From NCBI GenBank assembly GCA_029964075.1, contig CM057148.1, positions 33,259,794 through 33,323,793 on the forward strand: 64,000 nucleotides of DNA, written 5' to 3'. The stretch comes from Patiria pectinifera. Taxonomy: Eukaryota > Echinodermata > Asteroidea > Valvatida > Asterinidae. Below the pieces are notes generated by a model, which was not told the DNA's origin, made no database searches, and saw nothing but the letters and a program-made list of their open reading frames with translations. The translations under genes were made by a program, and so were the position numbers. Below are positions 1 to 10,515 of the stretch, piece by piece (the stretch's first letter is position 1; each line of letters begins with the position of its first letter).

Positions 1-194
1 TATATTAGATCTATCATTAATTCAAAATTACATAATCTTACAAACTCTAATATTTAACATGTTCCAAAATGTTGTCATTGTTCTTGTAGGTTCAGCTGGT
101 GATAGTTTGTTGTACAATACACTGCATAATATACTCATACTTTCCTTATATTAGTCAGTGAAATACATAGTAATTTATAGTGCGTACAAATTAA
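1..194. other. AT-rich DNA, nothing recognised
   Basis: I see no coding signal or known repeat in this stretch before the first MITE. Confidence 0.5.
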
Positions 195-698
195 ACGGAA
201 GATACAACATTTGCAAACATCAAAAAACGAAACGATCAAATTATCACGAAATATCTTACTTGATTGTTAGGAAATGCAGTCTAAAGCATCCTGTAAAGTT
301 GTGGCTCCTGGTGTGCTGACATTTTAAAGAAAAACTGTATTTTTCCAACGCTGGTCGGTGGACTAGCGTTGGAGAAAACTGGCTTTCTTCAAAAAGTGCT
401 CCTAAGTGTTTCATATTTAGTTCGTCTGCATTTTCTTGTACCTGTGAAGACTACAAGCCTGCTAGACTGATTCTCTGATCGTACAATTTCCCAAAGTCTA
501 TAAATTGCTCCGTTTCATCTTAAGTGGGGTCTGTGAACCAGACTACAAGAATATGATTGGTTTTCTTGTTTTTTTTCCAGCATTTACGAACCCAAAATGT
601 GAAACAAGTCAGTGTAACAATATTTGCTATAACATACTAATCCTCCAAATCCATTTATTTCTGAAAATTGCAGCAAAAGCAAATGTTGTACATTCCCT
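195..698. mobile_element. TTAA-flanked MITE, family 1, copy 1
   Basis: A 504-bp element is bounded by TTAA at 191-194 and 699-702. Its ends are inverted copies of each other (start ACGGAAGATACAACATTTGC; the end reads GCAAATGTTGTACATTCCCT). A second copy lies in the opposite orientation at 37,546-38,059 and shares the internal inverted word CCAACGCTGGTCGG. TTAA duplication is typical of piggyBac and Kolobok DNA transposons; no transposase is present, so the superfamily is inference. Confidence 0.8.
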
Positions 699-702
699 TT
701 AA

Positions 703-1979
703 TGTACATGACTACAATTTAATGTGTTTTAATAGTACATGAATATGGATGGGCAACAGGTTTTTGTATCCATTACAAAACTGCTACAGAAATCATTCAA
801 ATAAATAAAAAACAAAACACTGTCAATTTAGTTCCATTCAATTTCACTGGCTGTTGTCACACATGTACATGTATGTATACGTATTACACACACGTACATG
901 TTAAGTGAACTCTCATGGGCATTATATCATACATGTACATCATGTTTTTTAAAAGTTACTACTCAATCGATTCCTATCCTGTCCTCTAATATTGAAAGGA
1001 AATCAAAGCAGTGTTATCAGATGTTTGTGTATACATACATAAGTAACAATTTCTATTAAGTGTTGTATGTACGAACTGAAACAAACCCAACTTGTTCAAT
1101 ATTAAAAACTTCAATACAAAGCTAGATATTGTACTATCCTCTACTATATTGTAGTAGTGATCATGTCCATCAGTTGCAGTTTATGCAAACAAAACCAATA
1201 TTTAAATACATTTAAATGTACACTGACCAACTCAATGCATAATTATAAAGCTGAATCTCCTACTTTGCTGGGGTAATTTGGAACAAAAAAAAATGCAAAC
1301 CACTTAAAAACACCCTAATGTTTGTCTTGTGCTAAAACCTGTTACACCTGGTTTATGTGAGTTTTATAATGAAAAAGAAAAAGCGTGCGAGGTATAAAAT
1401 ATAGTATTACTATGCCGATTTCTTTTGCAATTTCTTTTCAATTGAGTCAGATTTTGCATGTCAGTATAGGACTTTTTTTTCAATTTGTCTTTTCCACAAT
1501 TTTACAAAATGTACTTTGAATGGTGCACATACACTTTATTCCAGAACAGCTATCCCTTTTGCTTAGCCAAGCTACTCAAAACTTCCTTTTATGTAATACT
1601 GAAATGCCACATTTCTACATATCTACCGTACATGTACATTATACATGTTTGTGTTCATATTTATTGATGGAAATTACTATGAGAAAAACCTGAACACTCC
1701 TAACATGTGCGAAATTAAAATAAAGATACCGACAAAGTTTGCTTGCAATCCATTTCCATCCATGTAATAATCAGTGTAAAAGTACATGTATGTGACATAC
1801 CATGAATAATACGACCTTTTTTTCTATGATCCATTTTCAATTGACCTACATGTACATGAACATGTACACGTATCAGCATTGACGAGTTAGCCATACAATG
1901 TCAAATTGATCAAATTGATTTGAATTGACATTTATAACTAAACTTTAATTCACTCATTGTTTTACATGTACATTGTACA
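703..1979. other. AT-rich spacer with TACATGTA motifs
   Basis: There is no supported gene. The palindrome TACATGTA and its extensions recur (around 860-960, 1,628-1,640, 1,786, 1,847-1,870 and 1,966). Short open frames here lack any domain signal. Confidence 0.6.
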
Positions 1980-1983
1980 TTAA

Positions 1984-2418
1984 CCCTCCGACGCAGAAAG
2001 CCCATTTACTAACACGCTTACAGTAAGGGGTCCCTCCGGGGACCCAGATATTTAGCGCCTTGGTTTGAGGCTACATAACACTGTATCTATATGTATACAA
2101 TCTCGACATGTCTGTAGACTATAAATAAGGAGGTCATTGACAGGAAACGGATGTTGTATACATAGTCTGTGGTCAAGTCGTGCACTTGGCTACCCGCAAG
2201 TGACTTTGTTTTGTGCACGTGTATATGGGCAGCCCAGGTTGTCAGGCTCAGATATGCCTGACCCGGGTCGCACACTAACGGTGACTGCATATATCCGTAG
2301 AGGGTGTCTCAGGCTAGGATTAGATGGAAGATCACCAGAATTGGCTGGAAATTTTTTTTTTTATTAAGGTAATTAACCAAATTGGGTCCCCAAAAGGGCT
2401 AGTTTCTGCGTCGGAGTG
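1984..2418. mobile_element. TTAA-flanked MITE, family 2
   Basis: A 435-bp element lies between TTAA at 1,980-1,983 and 2,419-2,422. The start CCCTCCGACGCAGAAA and the end TTTCTGCGTCGGAGTG are terminal inverted repeats. The interior carries a GGGTCCC..GGGACCC hairpin near 2,029-2,044. It looks like a non-autonomous piggyBac/Kolobok-type element (class inferred from TTAA only). Confidence 0.8.
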
Positions 2419-2961
2419 TTAAAAAGTCGAAGAACAGCCTTTGAGATTGCTTACAGTGTACACAAAGGAAACATGAACATCTTAATTATTGGTTTACTAT
2501 GACCAAACTGGGGTCAAAGGTCATCATAGGGACACTACTTCCAAAAAAGTCATGGCACAATCACATGACTCGTGCATGAACATGAATTCCTTGGCCCGCA
2601 GCTTCCAAGATATTTTGCGATCAAGCTTGTTACTTTATCAATGACTGCCATTGTTGATTTATTTTGTCAATCACACCAGTCTGCAGACATATAATGAGCA
2701 TGTGTCAGCATTTGTGAATGGCTGAAAATTTAAACGTTTTAACATGTATACCGTTCTTAAAATATTTGTAAAACGTCCACAAAATTAAATGCAAGGTCAC
2801 ATCGGTAGTAAAAAATTCCAAACCACACACATTAATTTTTGTGCAGTACTTTCAATTTGTAATGGCATTCATGAGAAATAAAAAAAAACAAAGAAATTTT
2901 GCAAATCAAAGGAAAAGTTGCACACCTGTAATTAATAGGGCAGATAGTTTAGTTGATCCCA

Positions 2962-4560
2962 CTAAAACTGAAGGTGCTCCGTAGCTAAAACAGGCTAGGG
3001 ATGCAAATAACAGCACTCCAGCCGAACAGGGCTGTCCTGGGCAAATATCGAATGTGCTCCGTAGCTAAAACAGGCTAGGGATACAAATAATGGCACTCCA
3101 GCCAAACAGGGCTGTCCGGGGCAAATTTTGAAGGTGCTCGGTAGCTAAAACAGGCTAGGGATACAAATAATGGCACTCCAGCCAAACAGGGCTGTTCGGG
3201 GCAAATATTGAAGGTGCTTTGTAGCTAAAACGGGCTAGGGATGCAAATGACGGCACTCCAGTCAACAGGGCTGTCTAGGGCAAATATTGAAGGTGCTCCG
3301 TAGCTAAAACAGGCTAGGGATGCAAATGACAGTACCCCAGTCAACAGGGCTGTCCAGGGCAAATATTGAAGGTGCTCTGTAGCTACAGGTAAACAGGCTA
3401 GGGATGCAAATGACGGCACTCCAGGCAAACAGGGCTGTCCAGGGTAAATATTGAAGGTGCTCCGTAGCTCAAATGACGGCACTCCAGTCATCAGGGCTGT
3501 CCAGGGCAAATATTGGAGATGCTCAGTAGCTAAAACAGGCTAGGGATGCAAATGATGGCACTTCAGTAAAACAGGGCTGTCCCGGGCAAATATTGAAGGT
3601 GGTCCCTTGCTAAAACAGGCTAGGGATGCAAATGATAGCACTCCAGCCAAGCAGGGCTATCCAGGGCGAGTATTAAAGGTGCTCCCTTGCTAAAACAGGC
3701 TAGGGATGCAAATGACAGCACTCCAGCCAACAGGGCTGTCCAGGGCAAATATTGAAGATGGTCTGTTATTAAAACAGGCTAGGGATGCAAATGACAGCAC
3801 TCCAGCCAAACAGGGCTGTCCAGGGTGTATACTGAAGGTGTTCATTGCTAAAACAGGCTGGGGATGCAAATGACAGCACTCCAGCCAACAGGGCTGTCCA
3901 GGGCAAATATTGAAGATGGTCTGTTGTTAAAACAGGCTAGGGGTGCAAATGACGACACTCCAGTCAAACAGGGCTGTCCAGGGCAAATATGGAAGATGGT
4001 CCCTTGCTATACAGGCTATACAGGGATGCAAATGACAGCACTCTAGTTCTGTCTAGGGTGCATATTGATGATGCTCCCTTGCTTAATGTGAATGTATGAA
4101 AAGGCTAGGGACGCAGATGAGGGCACTCTGTCCAGGGTGAATATTGAAGGTTCTCCCTTCCTAAAACAGGCTCCTGCTAGGGATTCGACTGTCGACCCTC
4201 CACCAAAACAGGGCTGTCCAGGGTGTATACTGAAGGTGTTCATTGCTAAAACAGGCTAGGGATGCAAATGACAGCACTCTAGCCAAATAGGGCTATCCAT
4301 GGTAAATATTGAAGAGATTCCCTATCTTAAACAGACTAGAGATGCAAAGGAAGGCACTTGAGCTTAAGCAGTCCATGGTGAATACTAAAGGTGCTTCCCA
4401 GCTGAAACAGACAAGGAATGTAAATGATGGCAGTCCAGTCAAACATGGCTATCCATGGTGAATATTAAAGATACTCCCTAGCTTAAACAGACTAGAGATG
4501 CAAAGGAAGGCACTCCAGCTTGAATACTGAAGGTGCTTCCCAGCTCAAACAGACAAGGGA
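2962..4560. repeat. Minisatellite, ~80-bp unit
   Basis: About twenty diverged head-to-tail units share AAACAGGCTAGGGATGCAAA, GCACTCCAGCCAAACAGGG and CTGTCCAGGGCAAATATTGA. Units are clean from about 3,000 to 4,050 and degrade towards 4,560. Open frames crossing it on both strands are repeat artefacts. Confidence 0.93.
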
Positions 4561-5218
4561 TGCAATTGATGACACTAGAGTCGAAGAGTAGCAGTCAAGC
4601 TGATGACACTGCTCATGAAAACATACAGAACTGCTTGAACTTGGACTGCAGATGTCGATGATGGTACTCGTCAAATAATCATCTGTGTACAATAAAAACA
4701 GAGAGAAAATGTACTGTAAATTAATATTTGAGAAAGACATAGGCCTACAGGTACAAGTACTTAATACAGGTACAAGTACACTTAAACTAAATTGTACTTT
4801 TCTCATTTTTGTTTACTTTGTCCATATTGAAAATATTAGTTATTATTTCAAATTTTAACAATTTTACATAGTATATTTTTGTTAACATAATCCTGTGAGG
4901 GCTCGGGGCACCTTGAGATCCCCAGGGAATTTTTTCCAACATGTATCATGGCCAATTCTCAACAAACTTAGTGAATTGTGGGGGTTAATGTTGTGCTCAA
5001 ACAAGTTCTTAAAAATGACCATACAGGCCATACCAAGTTGGCAACCAATATAAAAAATGGGAATCACATTAGTGAAGTAGAGCATACAAAAATGTACCCC
5101 TGTAAGGTCCTGATCAATCCCCGCCACACTACACATACAAACCTCTCAAGGTAACCCCACATACCCCTCCCAATTGGGTTCAGATTCATTCAAGATTTGA
5201 TAATATTCAATTTATTAT
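4561..5218. other. Spacer downstream of Helentron coding end
   Basis: No gene is supported. Since the Helentron is on the minus strand, its 3' non-coding end should lie here, but I could not identify a terminal hairpin. Confidence 0.4.
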
Positions 5219-5527
5219 TTAAAAATCTACTTTGACAGCTTCGTGATAACTATAATAAACTGGTCTCACAGATGTGATAATGTTATCCAAACCTCGGACA
5301 TAAACATGATCAATTAGTGTTGCATTTTCTGTAGTCGCCTCTGTTACACACTGTCTATATCCATGCTCCTTCATTACTTTTTCAATAGATGAAATACTGC
5401 TTAGGACATTATCATTGAAATCTCCCATACTAATACACCTATTACTGATCTTATGTACTTCAGTTAGCAACTTCATCAGGTTTGGAATGAAATTTGGAAT
5501 GCTATATGTCGAAGGTCGATAGATGAC
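5219..5527 (-). pseudogene. Helentron endonuclease, C-terminal half
   Basis: This is the C-terminal half of an exonuclease-endonuclease-phosphatase (EEP) nuclease, which would nick target DNA. MGDFND matches the GDFN metal-binding motif, and LIDHVYV matches the conserved xDHV strand. The last catalytic SDH motif reads SYH, a loss of the key aspartate. The N-terminal half continues at 7,307 after the inserted transposon 5,538-7,296. Coding ends at the stop near 5,219. The protein is broken and probably inactive. Confidence 0.75.
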
Positions 5528-5537
5528 AACTATTACT

Positions 5538-7296
5538 AAGGCTGAAACGATACGCCCGAGTCACGATATGATACGTATCACGATATATATCAAACGATAC
5601 GATATATATCGCGAAATATCTTGGTATAAAAAAATAAATAAAATCATAACAGATGAACTTAATCAGGGTCTAAGTCCTCTTTAATCTGTCTCTACTCGTT
5701 TCTGATAATACACAAATACAGTAAGGTACTACCGTAAATTTCGGAATATAAGCCGCGCTGCGTATAAGCCGCACTGACCGCAGCGGTTTCAATTTTGTAA
5801 GGCCTCCAAATTCTAGTCAAAATGCTCTGAACCAGTTCCATTTACACTACAGAGCTATAAAAAGGGCCACAAAAGTTATATCAAATCATTTACAATCGAT
5901 ACTCTAACAAACAAATATGGAAATTGATGATGAGAAATAAACTACGGGAATTGCTGCCGGCTGCCCCGTCCGGTCCCCGGCCTTAAAAGTTAATGCATGG
6001 CCCGGCAGCATGCGCCAGGGAATGACAACATTTTCCCGCTGCACGTGACGTGAGAGAGTATGTAACCGTGTGTTGTGACTGTTGTCTGACTAGAGCGTTA
6101 CAAATTTTGCTTTTGTGGAAACAGTTGCTGATTTGTTTTGCCCTAAGACTAAACAGGTCCTGTTTTACCTCAAAACTTATCAAATTTGTGTGATTACAAG
6201 CGAGTAGTTACTAAGTTCAAGTTTCGATCGTAACTTTCTTAAAAAAATCAAAACCAAAGATCTTGTCCTGTAGCGCCGTAGAAAACGATGCTGACATTTT
6301 CATGAGCGAATCCATTAATTTTGCAAGGGGTGATTCAGTCCCCTTTTTTAGTTTTACATCGTTTCTTAAATACATTTCAAGAAAAAATATATATTGTGAC
6401 GTTGAACAACTTATTATCTAATAAAGAAATATTTTGAACACCATAACAAGTATTAGTCGTCATTTTTCTTTTTTTAATCAGCGGAAATATTGGTAAGTAT
6501 TATTCCCAAGAAAGAACACCACCCCTTCATTACCACAAATGGTGTGGTCCGCTGGGGAATTAAGCATGCTGCATGGCAGCAGCAGCACTAGTATCACGAT
6601 GGAGGAATCCTCCATGGTATCACGTACGGCTGGCCGCAAGCGTCTAAGACAGCTTTCACCGTACTTTTTACCGCTCAGTTTTGGTTTTGGTTTGTTGATA
6701 ACTTTATTAATTGATAATTCATTTCAGCAACACATCTCTTCTTGTACCAGTACATTAAATACACATGTGCATCTTATTTTTATTCTTCAAGGCTCAGCGT
6801 ATAAGCCGCCCTGCGTATAAGCCGCAGTAAACATTTTCATGGGCAAAATCAATGATAAGCCGCGGCTTAGGCTGCATCCGAATCAACTGTCTAGAGCTAG
6901 GTCTAGGTCCGCGCCCATTGAAAATACGCTGGGGCGCGCTAACAATAGACGTAGCCGTAGCTCTGGAAGCCCGTTTCGGACATGGCCTTATATTCCGAAA
7001 ATTACGGTACATGAAATGCATGCACCACCTGAAGAAAAGTGACATGACGGAGAGTCCGCATGAACTTTTCACGTGTGCGCGCTCAGAAAGGTAAGACTTC
7101 AACTCCTCGCATTATTATTTTTACATTTCGTACTTCTCATGCATCGCAGTTGCTTGCAATTTTGTTTCGGTGCGCTGCCGCTGTGATTTATTATATTATT
7201 ATTAATAATATCGATATGAAACATTCGTACCGATATATCGTATCGTGAACGAATGTATCGCGATGCACTGATATATCGATGTATCGTTTCAGCCTT
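5538..7296. mobile_element. TIR transposon in Helentron endonuclease
   Basis: A 1,759-bp insertion is bounded by a perfect 10-bp direct repeat AACTATTACT (5,528-5,537 and 7,297-7,306). Its 16-bp terminal inverted repeats are AAGGCTGAAACGATAC and its complement. Subterminal DNA is rich in ATCGATATAT/GATACG words. No transposase is visible. A 9-11 bp duplication would fit Mutator-like elements; hAT (8 bp) is possible if two bases match by chance. It carries the nested element 5,732-7,007. Confidence 0.88.
5732..7007. mobile_element. TA-flanked element, copy 1 (nested)
   Basis: A 1,276-bp element starts CCGTAAATTTCGGAATATAA and ends with the inverse TTATATTCCGAAAATTACGG, with TA on both sides (5,730-5,731 and 7,008-7,009). 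GTATAAGCCGC words repeat inside both ends. The body matches copy 2 at 19,639-19,795 and 23,646-24,761, and so supplies the empty site for the module inserted in copy 2. TA flanks suggest a Tc1/mariner-type or pogo-type mover, but no transposase is seen. Confidence 0.8.
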
Positions 7297-7306
7297 AACT
7301 ATTACT

Positions 7307-7773
7307 ACAGACATACTAGAAATTATATGAAATGCGATGTATTCCAAATTCTGTACAGCTAAATTCAATCGACTAAAACACCTGTCTTGTTTGCCATAAA
7401 CTGCTACACCACCATGACTCTGTTGCTGTAACAATTTCATAGAATCATTATATGACATACCTCGGATTTGATGATAGAACTTGAATCCTTCTAAGTTCAA
7501 TTCAATGACTTCATCCAGTTCAATCCATGTTTCTGTTAAGCAGATGAAATCAGATTCAATCAGTTCACGCTGGCGTTTCATGTCTAAATAATGGGCTCTT
7601 AATCCTTGTACATTATGCAAGATAATAGAAGTACATGTCGAAGTCGTTGTTGCAATGTGGTTAAGATTCAAATCAACATCTTCAATAAATGCAGGCATTT
7701 GACTTAACGCATGAGTGATTGATTTATCACAATATATATTATTTGGGATCAAATCCTTCAATAACCACACCAT
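7307..7773 (-). pseudogene. Helentron endonuclease, N-terminal half
   Basis: This is the N-terminal half of the EEP endonuclease. It shows LHNVQGLRAHYLDMK (metal-binding Asn strand), then DFICLTETWI with the catalytic Glu, then the GGVAVY strand. The frame reads out into the transposon at 7,296. It overlaps the end of the helicase segment around 7,739-7,773, with a frame change between them. The domain sits C-terminal to the helicase, as expected for Helentrons. Confidence 0.8.
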
Positions 7774-7958
7774 TCAATGATGTGACACGACTCAAACTGA
7801 CATATGCTTGACCAGCTGTAAATGTACGATTTAGACACACTACAGATTTACTCATTGTCATGCCTTGTACTTTATGTGCTGTACACGCCCATGCAAGCTT
7901 CAATGGAAATTGCTTTCTTACCAATAAACTCTTCTTGAATCTTAATCACAACAGAATT
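7739..7958 (-). pseudogene. Helentron helicase, C-terminal motifs
   Basis: This is the end of the PIF1-type (superfamily 1B) helicase. [14 protein letters not shown] is motif V and [15 protein letters not shown] is motif VI with its arginine finger. Both are intact. It is separated from the middle of the helicase by the MITE at 7,959-8,155. The helicase would unwind DNA during rolling-circle transposition. Confidence 0.85.
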
Positions 7959-8155
7959 GGGAAAGATTTCCATATACGAAGTTCACTCAACACTCTGTGT
8001 ACAAACCCTATGAGAGTGGACTGATAATTTTTAAGTGTTTTCTAAGAAAATGCTTGTATTTTCAAATTGACTTTGATGACATGAAATTGCTATCTGGGGG
8101 CTTGATAGTCAATACAGAGGAAAATTAGTGAACTTCGCATATGGTAATCTTGCCC
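7959..8155. mobile_element. Small MITE, copy 1, in helicase
   Basis: A 197-bp element has ~28-bp terminal inverted repeats (start GGGAAAGATTTCCATATACG; the end is its near inverse). AGAATT occurs on both sides (7,953-7,958 and 8,156-8,161). A homologous copy with the same ends lies at 52,581-52,785 inside a non-LTR element. Two copies in unrelated coding sequence confirm mobility. The exact duplication length is uncertain. Confidence 0.85.
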
Positions 8156-8985
8156 AGAATTGGGATCATTTAGTGACACTGCCTCTCTCCTTAATTTGGA
8201 TCCAACATTTTCATTATCAAATTTGACTTTGATGAATTCTGGCTGAAACTGATCAGGTAACATCTCAATATGACTCGCAGCTCCAAATGCACCTTGACTA
8301 ATCCATCTGACACATCAATATTCTTAGTCAACATAACTCGTGCACCAACACCTATCCACAATGATTTACATAGACTTGTGTGAGTTGATTTTAAAGTGTT
8401 TCCTCTTTGCTTTATTTTGCCACTGCCATCCTTTTGAAAATCCTTTGCTTCTATGCATATACATTCTGCACACTTATCATGTAACACTTTAACATTGAAC
8501 TTGTCAACCTGTTTATTTGTAGGGTAAATATGAATGGCATCATAGCAATCTTCTCCAGTTTTACAACCTTGCAGCACTGCAGTACTCTCATCAGAAAAAG
8601 CATCTTCTTTTGTCTTGACCCTCAATTCATTCAAAATCTCTGCAAATCTCTTATCATCCTTTTGCCTCATGATTTCATTTAATTCAACCTTCTTGACATT
8701 GTCATGCCATAATGCTGATTCAATGGTGTTGTGACACAATGATTTTCCTTTCACTGGAGGTAACTAAATCACCAACTGCAATCACATTGACATTAGCAAA
8801 AGGACACTGACTTCTTGTTTGTTTGATTTGTCGTCGTCGTCCATGAATGTAGCACAGCATTTTCTGATCAACCATAGAAATTTCATCTATAATAAGAATT
8901 TGTAACTGACCTAATTCATTGCGTAAGGAACTTATTTTGTTCATCACCAAGTGGTTGATAAGGCAATGACACATCAGTTGGTATT
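8156..8985 (-). pseudogene. Helentron helicase, middle part
   Basis: This is the middle of the PIF1-type helicase. [11 protein letters not shown] is Walker B (motif II), [11 protein letters not shown] is motif III, and VELNEIMRQKDD followed by FAEILNELR is the conserved stretch after it. There is a frameshift at about 8,755-8,765, directly after the AVGD motif where LPPVKGKSL continues in another frame. A stop also interrupts the stretch before Walker B. The part joins the N-terminal helicase across the insertion 8,994-9,316. Confidence 0.85.
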
Positions 8986-8993
8986 GACAAAGC

Positions 8994-9316
8994 GGGGTCC
9001 GCTCATAAGTCCGACGCCTCATAGGTCCGACGCCTCATAAGTCCGACAAAATTGCATCCCCTAACCAAATAAAGGCCCATTAGTCCGACGCCTCAAGGGT
9101 CCGACGCCTCATAAGTCCGACGCCTCATAGGTCCGACAACGTAAAAACGAGGCGTTTAATTTGTCGGACTTATGAGGCGTCGGACTTATGAGGTGTCGGA
9201 TCTATGAAGCGGAATTAATAAATTGTATGCCTCATAAGTCCGACGCCTCATAAGTCCGAAATTTCGAACTTATGAGGCGTCGGACCTATGAGGCGTCGGA
9301 CTTATGATACGGCCCC
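8994..9316. mobile_element. MITE built of GCCTCATAAGTCCGAC words
   Basis: A 323-bp element lies between perfect 8-bp direct repeats GACAAAGC (8,986-8,993 and 9,317-9,324). Ends are imperfect inverted repeats (GGGGTCCGCTCATAAGTCCG and the inverse of GGGGCCGTATCATAAGTCCG). Nearly all of the interior consists of the word GCCTCATAAGTCCGAC or its inverse, about a dozen times in both orientations, making a large cruciform possible. An 8-bp duplication suggests hAT; no other class mark is seen. Confidence 0.9.
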
Positions 9317-10126
9317 GACAAAGCACTGTGCAAAGTAAGTCCATTGATATTAAATGCAGCAACGCCAGTCGGAGCAGTGAGCAGAACAGTCACATCGTCT
9401 GGAGTAATTGTTAATCTTCCTAGTATACGCACAGCTTCATTATAAAGACACTTGATCAAATGACTCTTGCCTGTTCCTCCAGTTATGAATGCATGAAAAG
9501 GTTCAGAAATTTTTCCATTTACTTTATCTAAACACCACTTTCTGATCTTAAAGAAAACTTCACGTTTTTTAACATTCAACAATCTCATGAAAGACCTAAC
9601 TTCATCTCTGGGCATTCTATGCGACCGGTACTCAATGCAATTCCCTGTACTGTCCTTTTGATTATCTTTCAAATCTGGAATAGCACCTTCATCTTCACTG
9701 TCTTGAACAACTAGATCCTTCTCATTTTCACACTCAATTCTTTCTGATTCAGTCTCTGGACAAATCAAAGCCCATGCATCTTCTTGAAAGCCAAACTGCT
9801 GCAAATATTGCTCAACATCTTCCATAGATTCTATACCAGCCTCAAATTTCTACAATTAAATCAAATCTACAATTAAATTTACAAGTTGTACATTATAGTC
9901 ATATTCATGAAGTTTAACACTGCCAGTCTTGTAGAATTCTTTATAGGTTTTGAAGTGAGGAGGTTTCAATTGTGCATCAACTCGATAATGGAGAAAAAAT
10001 TGCAGAAATTTGCTGTGATAATATCCGGGCACTTTGAAACAGAAAATCTAGGATATTTAATGACAGCACACTGACTTCGAGTACGCTTCTGTACATATCC
10101 TAAACCATTTTGTAACTTATGAACGT
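9317..10126 (-). pseudogene. Helentron helicase N-terminus and Rep linker
   Basis: This is the N-terminal part of the PIF1-type helicase with the conserved linker after Rep. FITGGTGKSHLI is the Walker A motif. It lacks two residues found in the usual GGAGTGKS form, an in-frame 6-base loss that should damage ATP binding. LTAPTGVAAFNINGLTLHSAL is intact motif Ia. Upstream, in another frame (about 9,830-10,126), the typical linker words for a YPRFS-like start, an HYR-type segment and LKPPHFKTYKEFY can be read. Hence there is a frameshift near 9,830. Confidence 0.8.
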
Positions 10127-10515
10127 TTACATTGTGGGCTTCCTTTCTACTTTCAATGCTTCAGTGCTTGACAAAATTCTGTATTCTGAGCAGAATGACG
10201 CTAAACACATTTCATCAAATTCATGCATCTTTGGTCGTGCTTTGTATCTATCAATCTTGCTATGCATCCAAATATTTTCATCATCTTCATCTGATTTATC
10301 CTGGATCAATTTCAATGGTAAACTCATCCTAACAGGATTTTCTCCAACAGGAATGAATTCTAATTTCCTTGAGCATTCTTTCAACCTTACATTACAGACA
10401 CGATACACTGCCTCCTGAGCTGACACTTCACGATTTTGCAAATATGCATATCCAATCTGTTTCATACTTCCCTTAGCAACAAGATTTCCATAACCCCTTC
10501 CTAAGTATCTGAAAA
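10127..10515 (-). pseudogene. Helentron Rep-helicase junction segment
   Basis: [17 protein letters not shown] is the very conserved Helitron segment following the two-tyrosine region of Rep. [20 protein letters not shown] follows it. The frame is open upstream to a stop near 10,512. The catalytic tyrosine pair itself should lie just upstream and was not found, because the frame is lost in the AT-rich stretch that follows. Confidence 0.8.

Noticed and set aside
3225..4243. Open frames in the 80-bp minisatellite
   Set aside because: Repeat artefacts; peptide repeats follow the DNA unit.
5982..6183. Protein-coding ORF in the TA-flanked element (minus strand, with a similar one at 23,716-23,985)
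   Set aside because: The two copies share some residues (KQDLFSLRAKQISNCFHK-like) but no transposase motif, and both frames are short; conservation may only reflect repeat homology.
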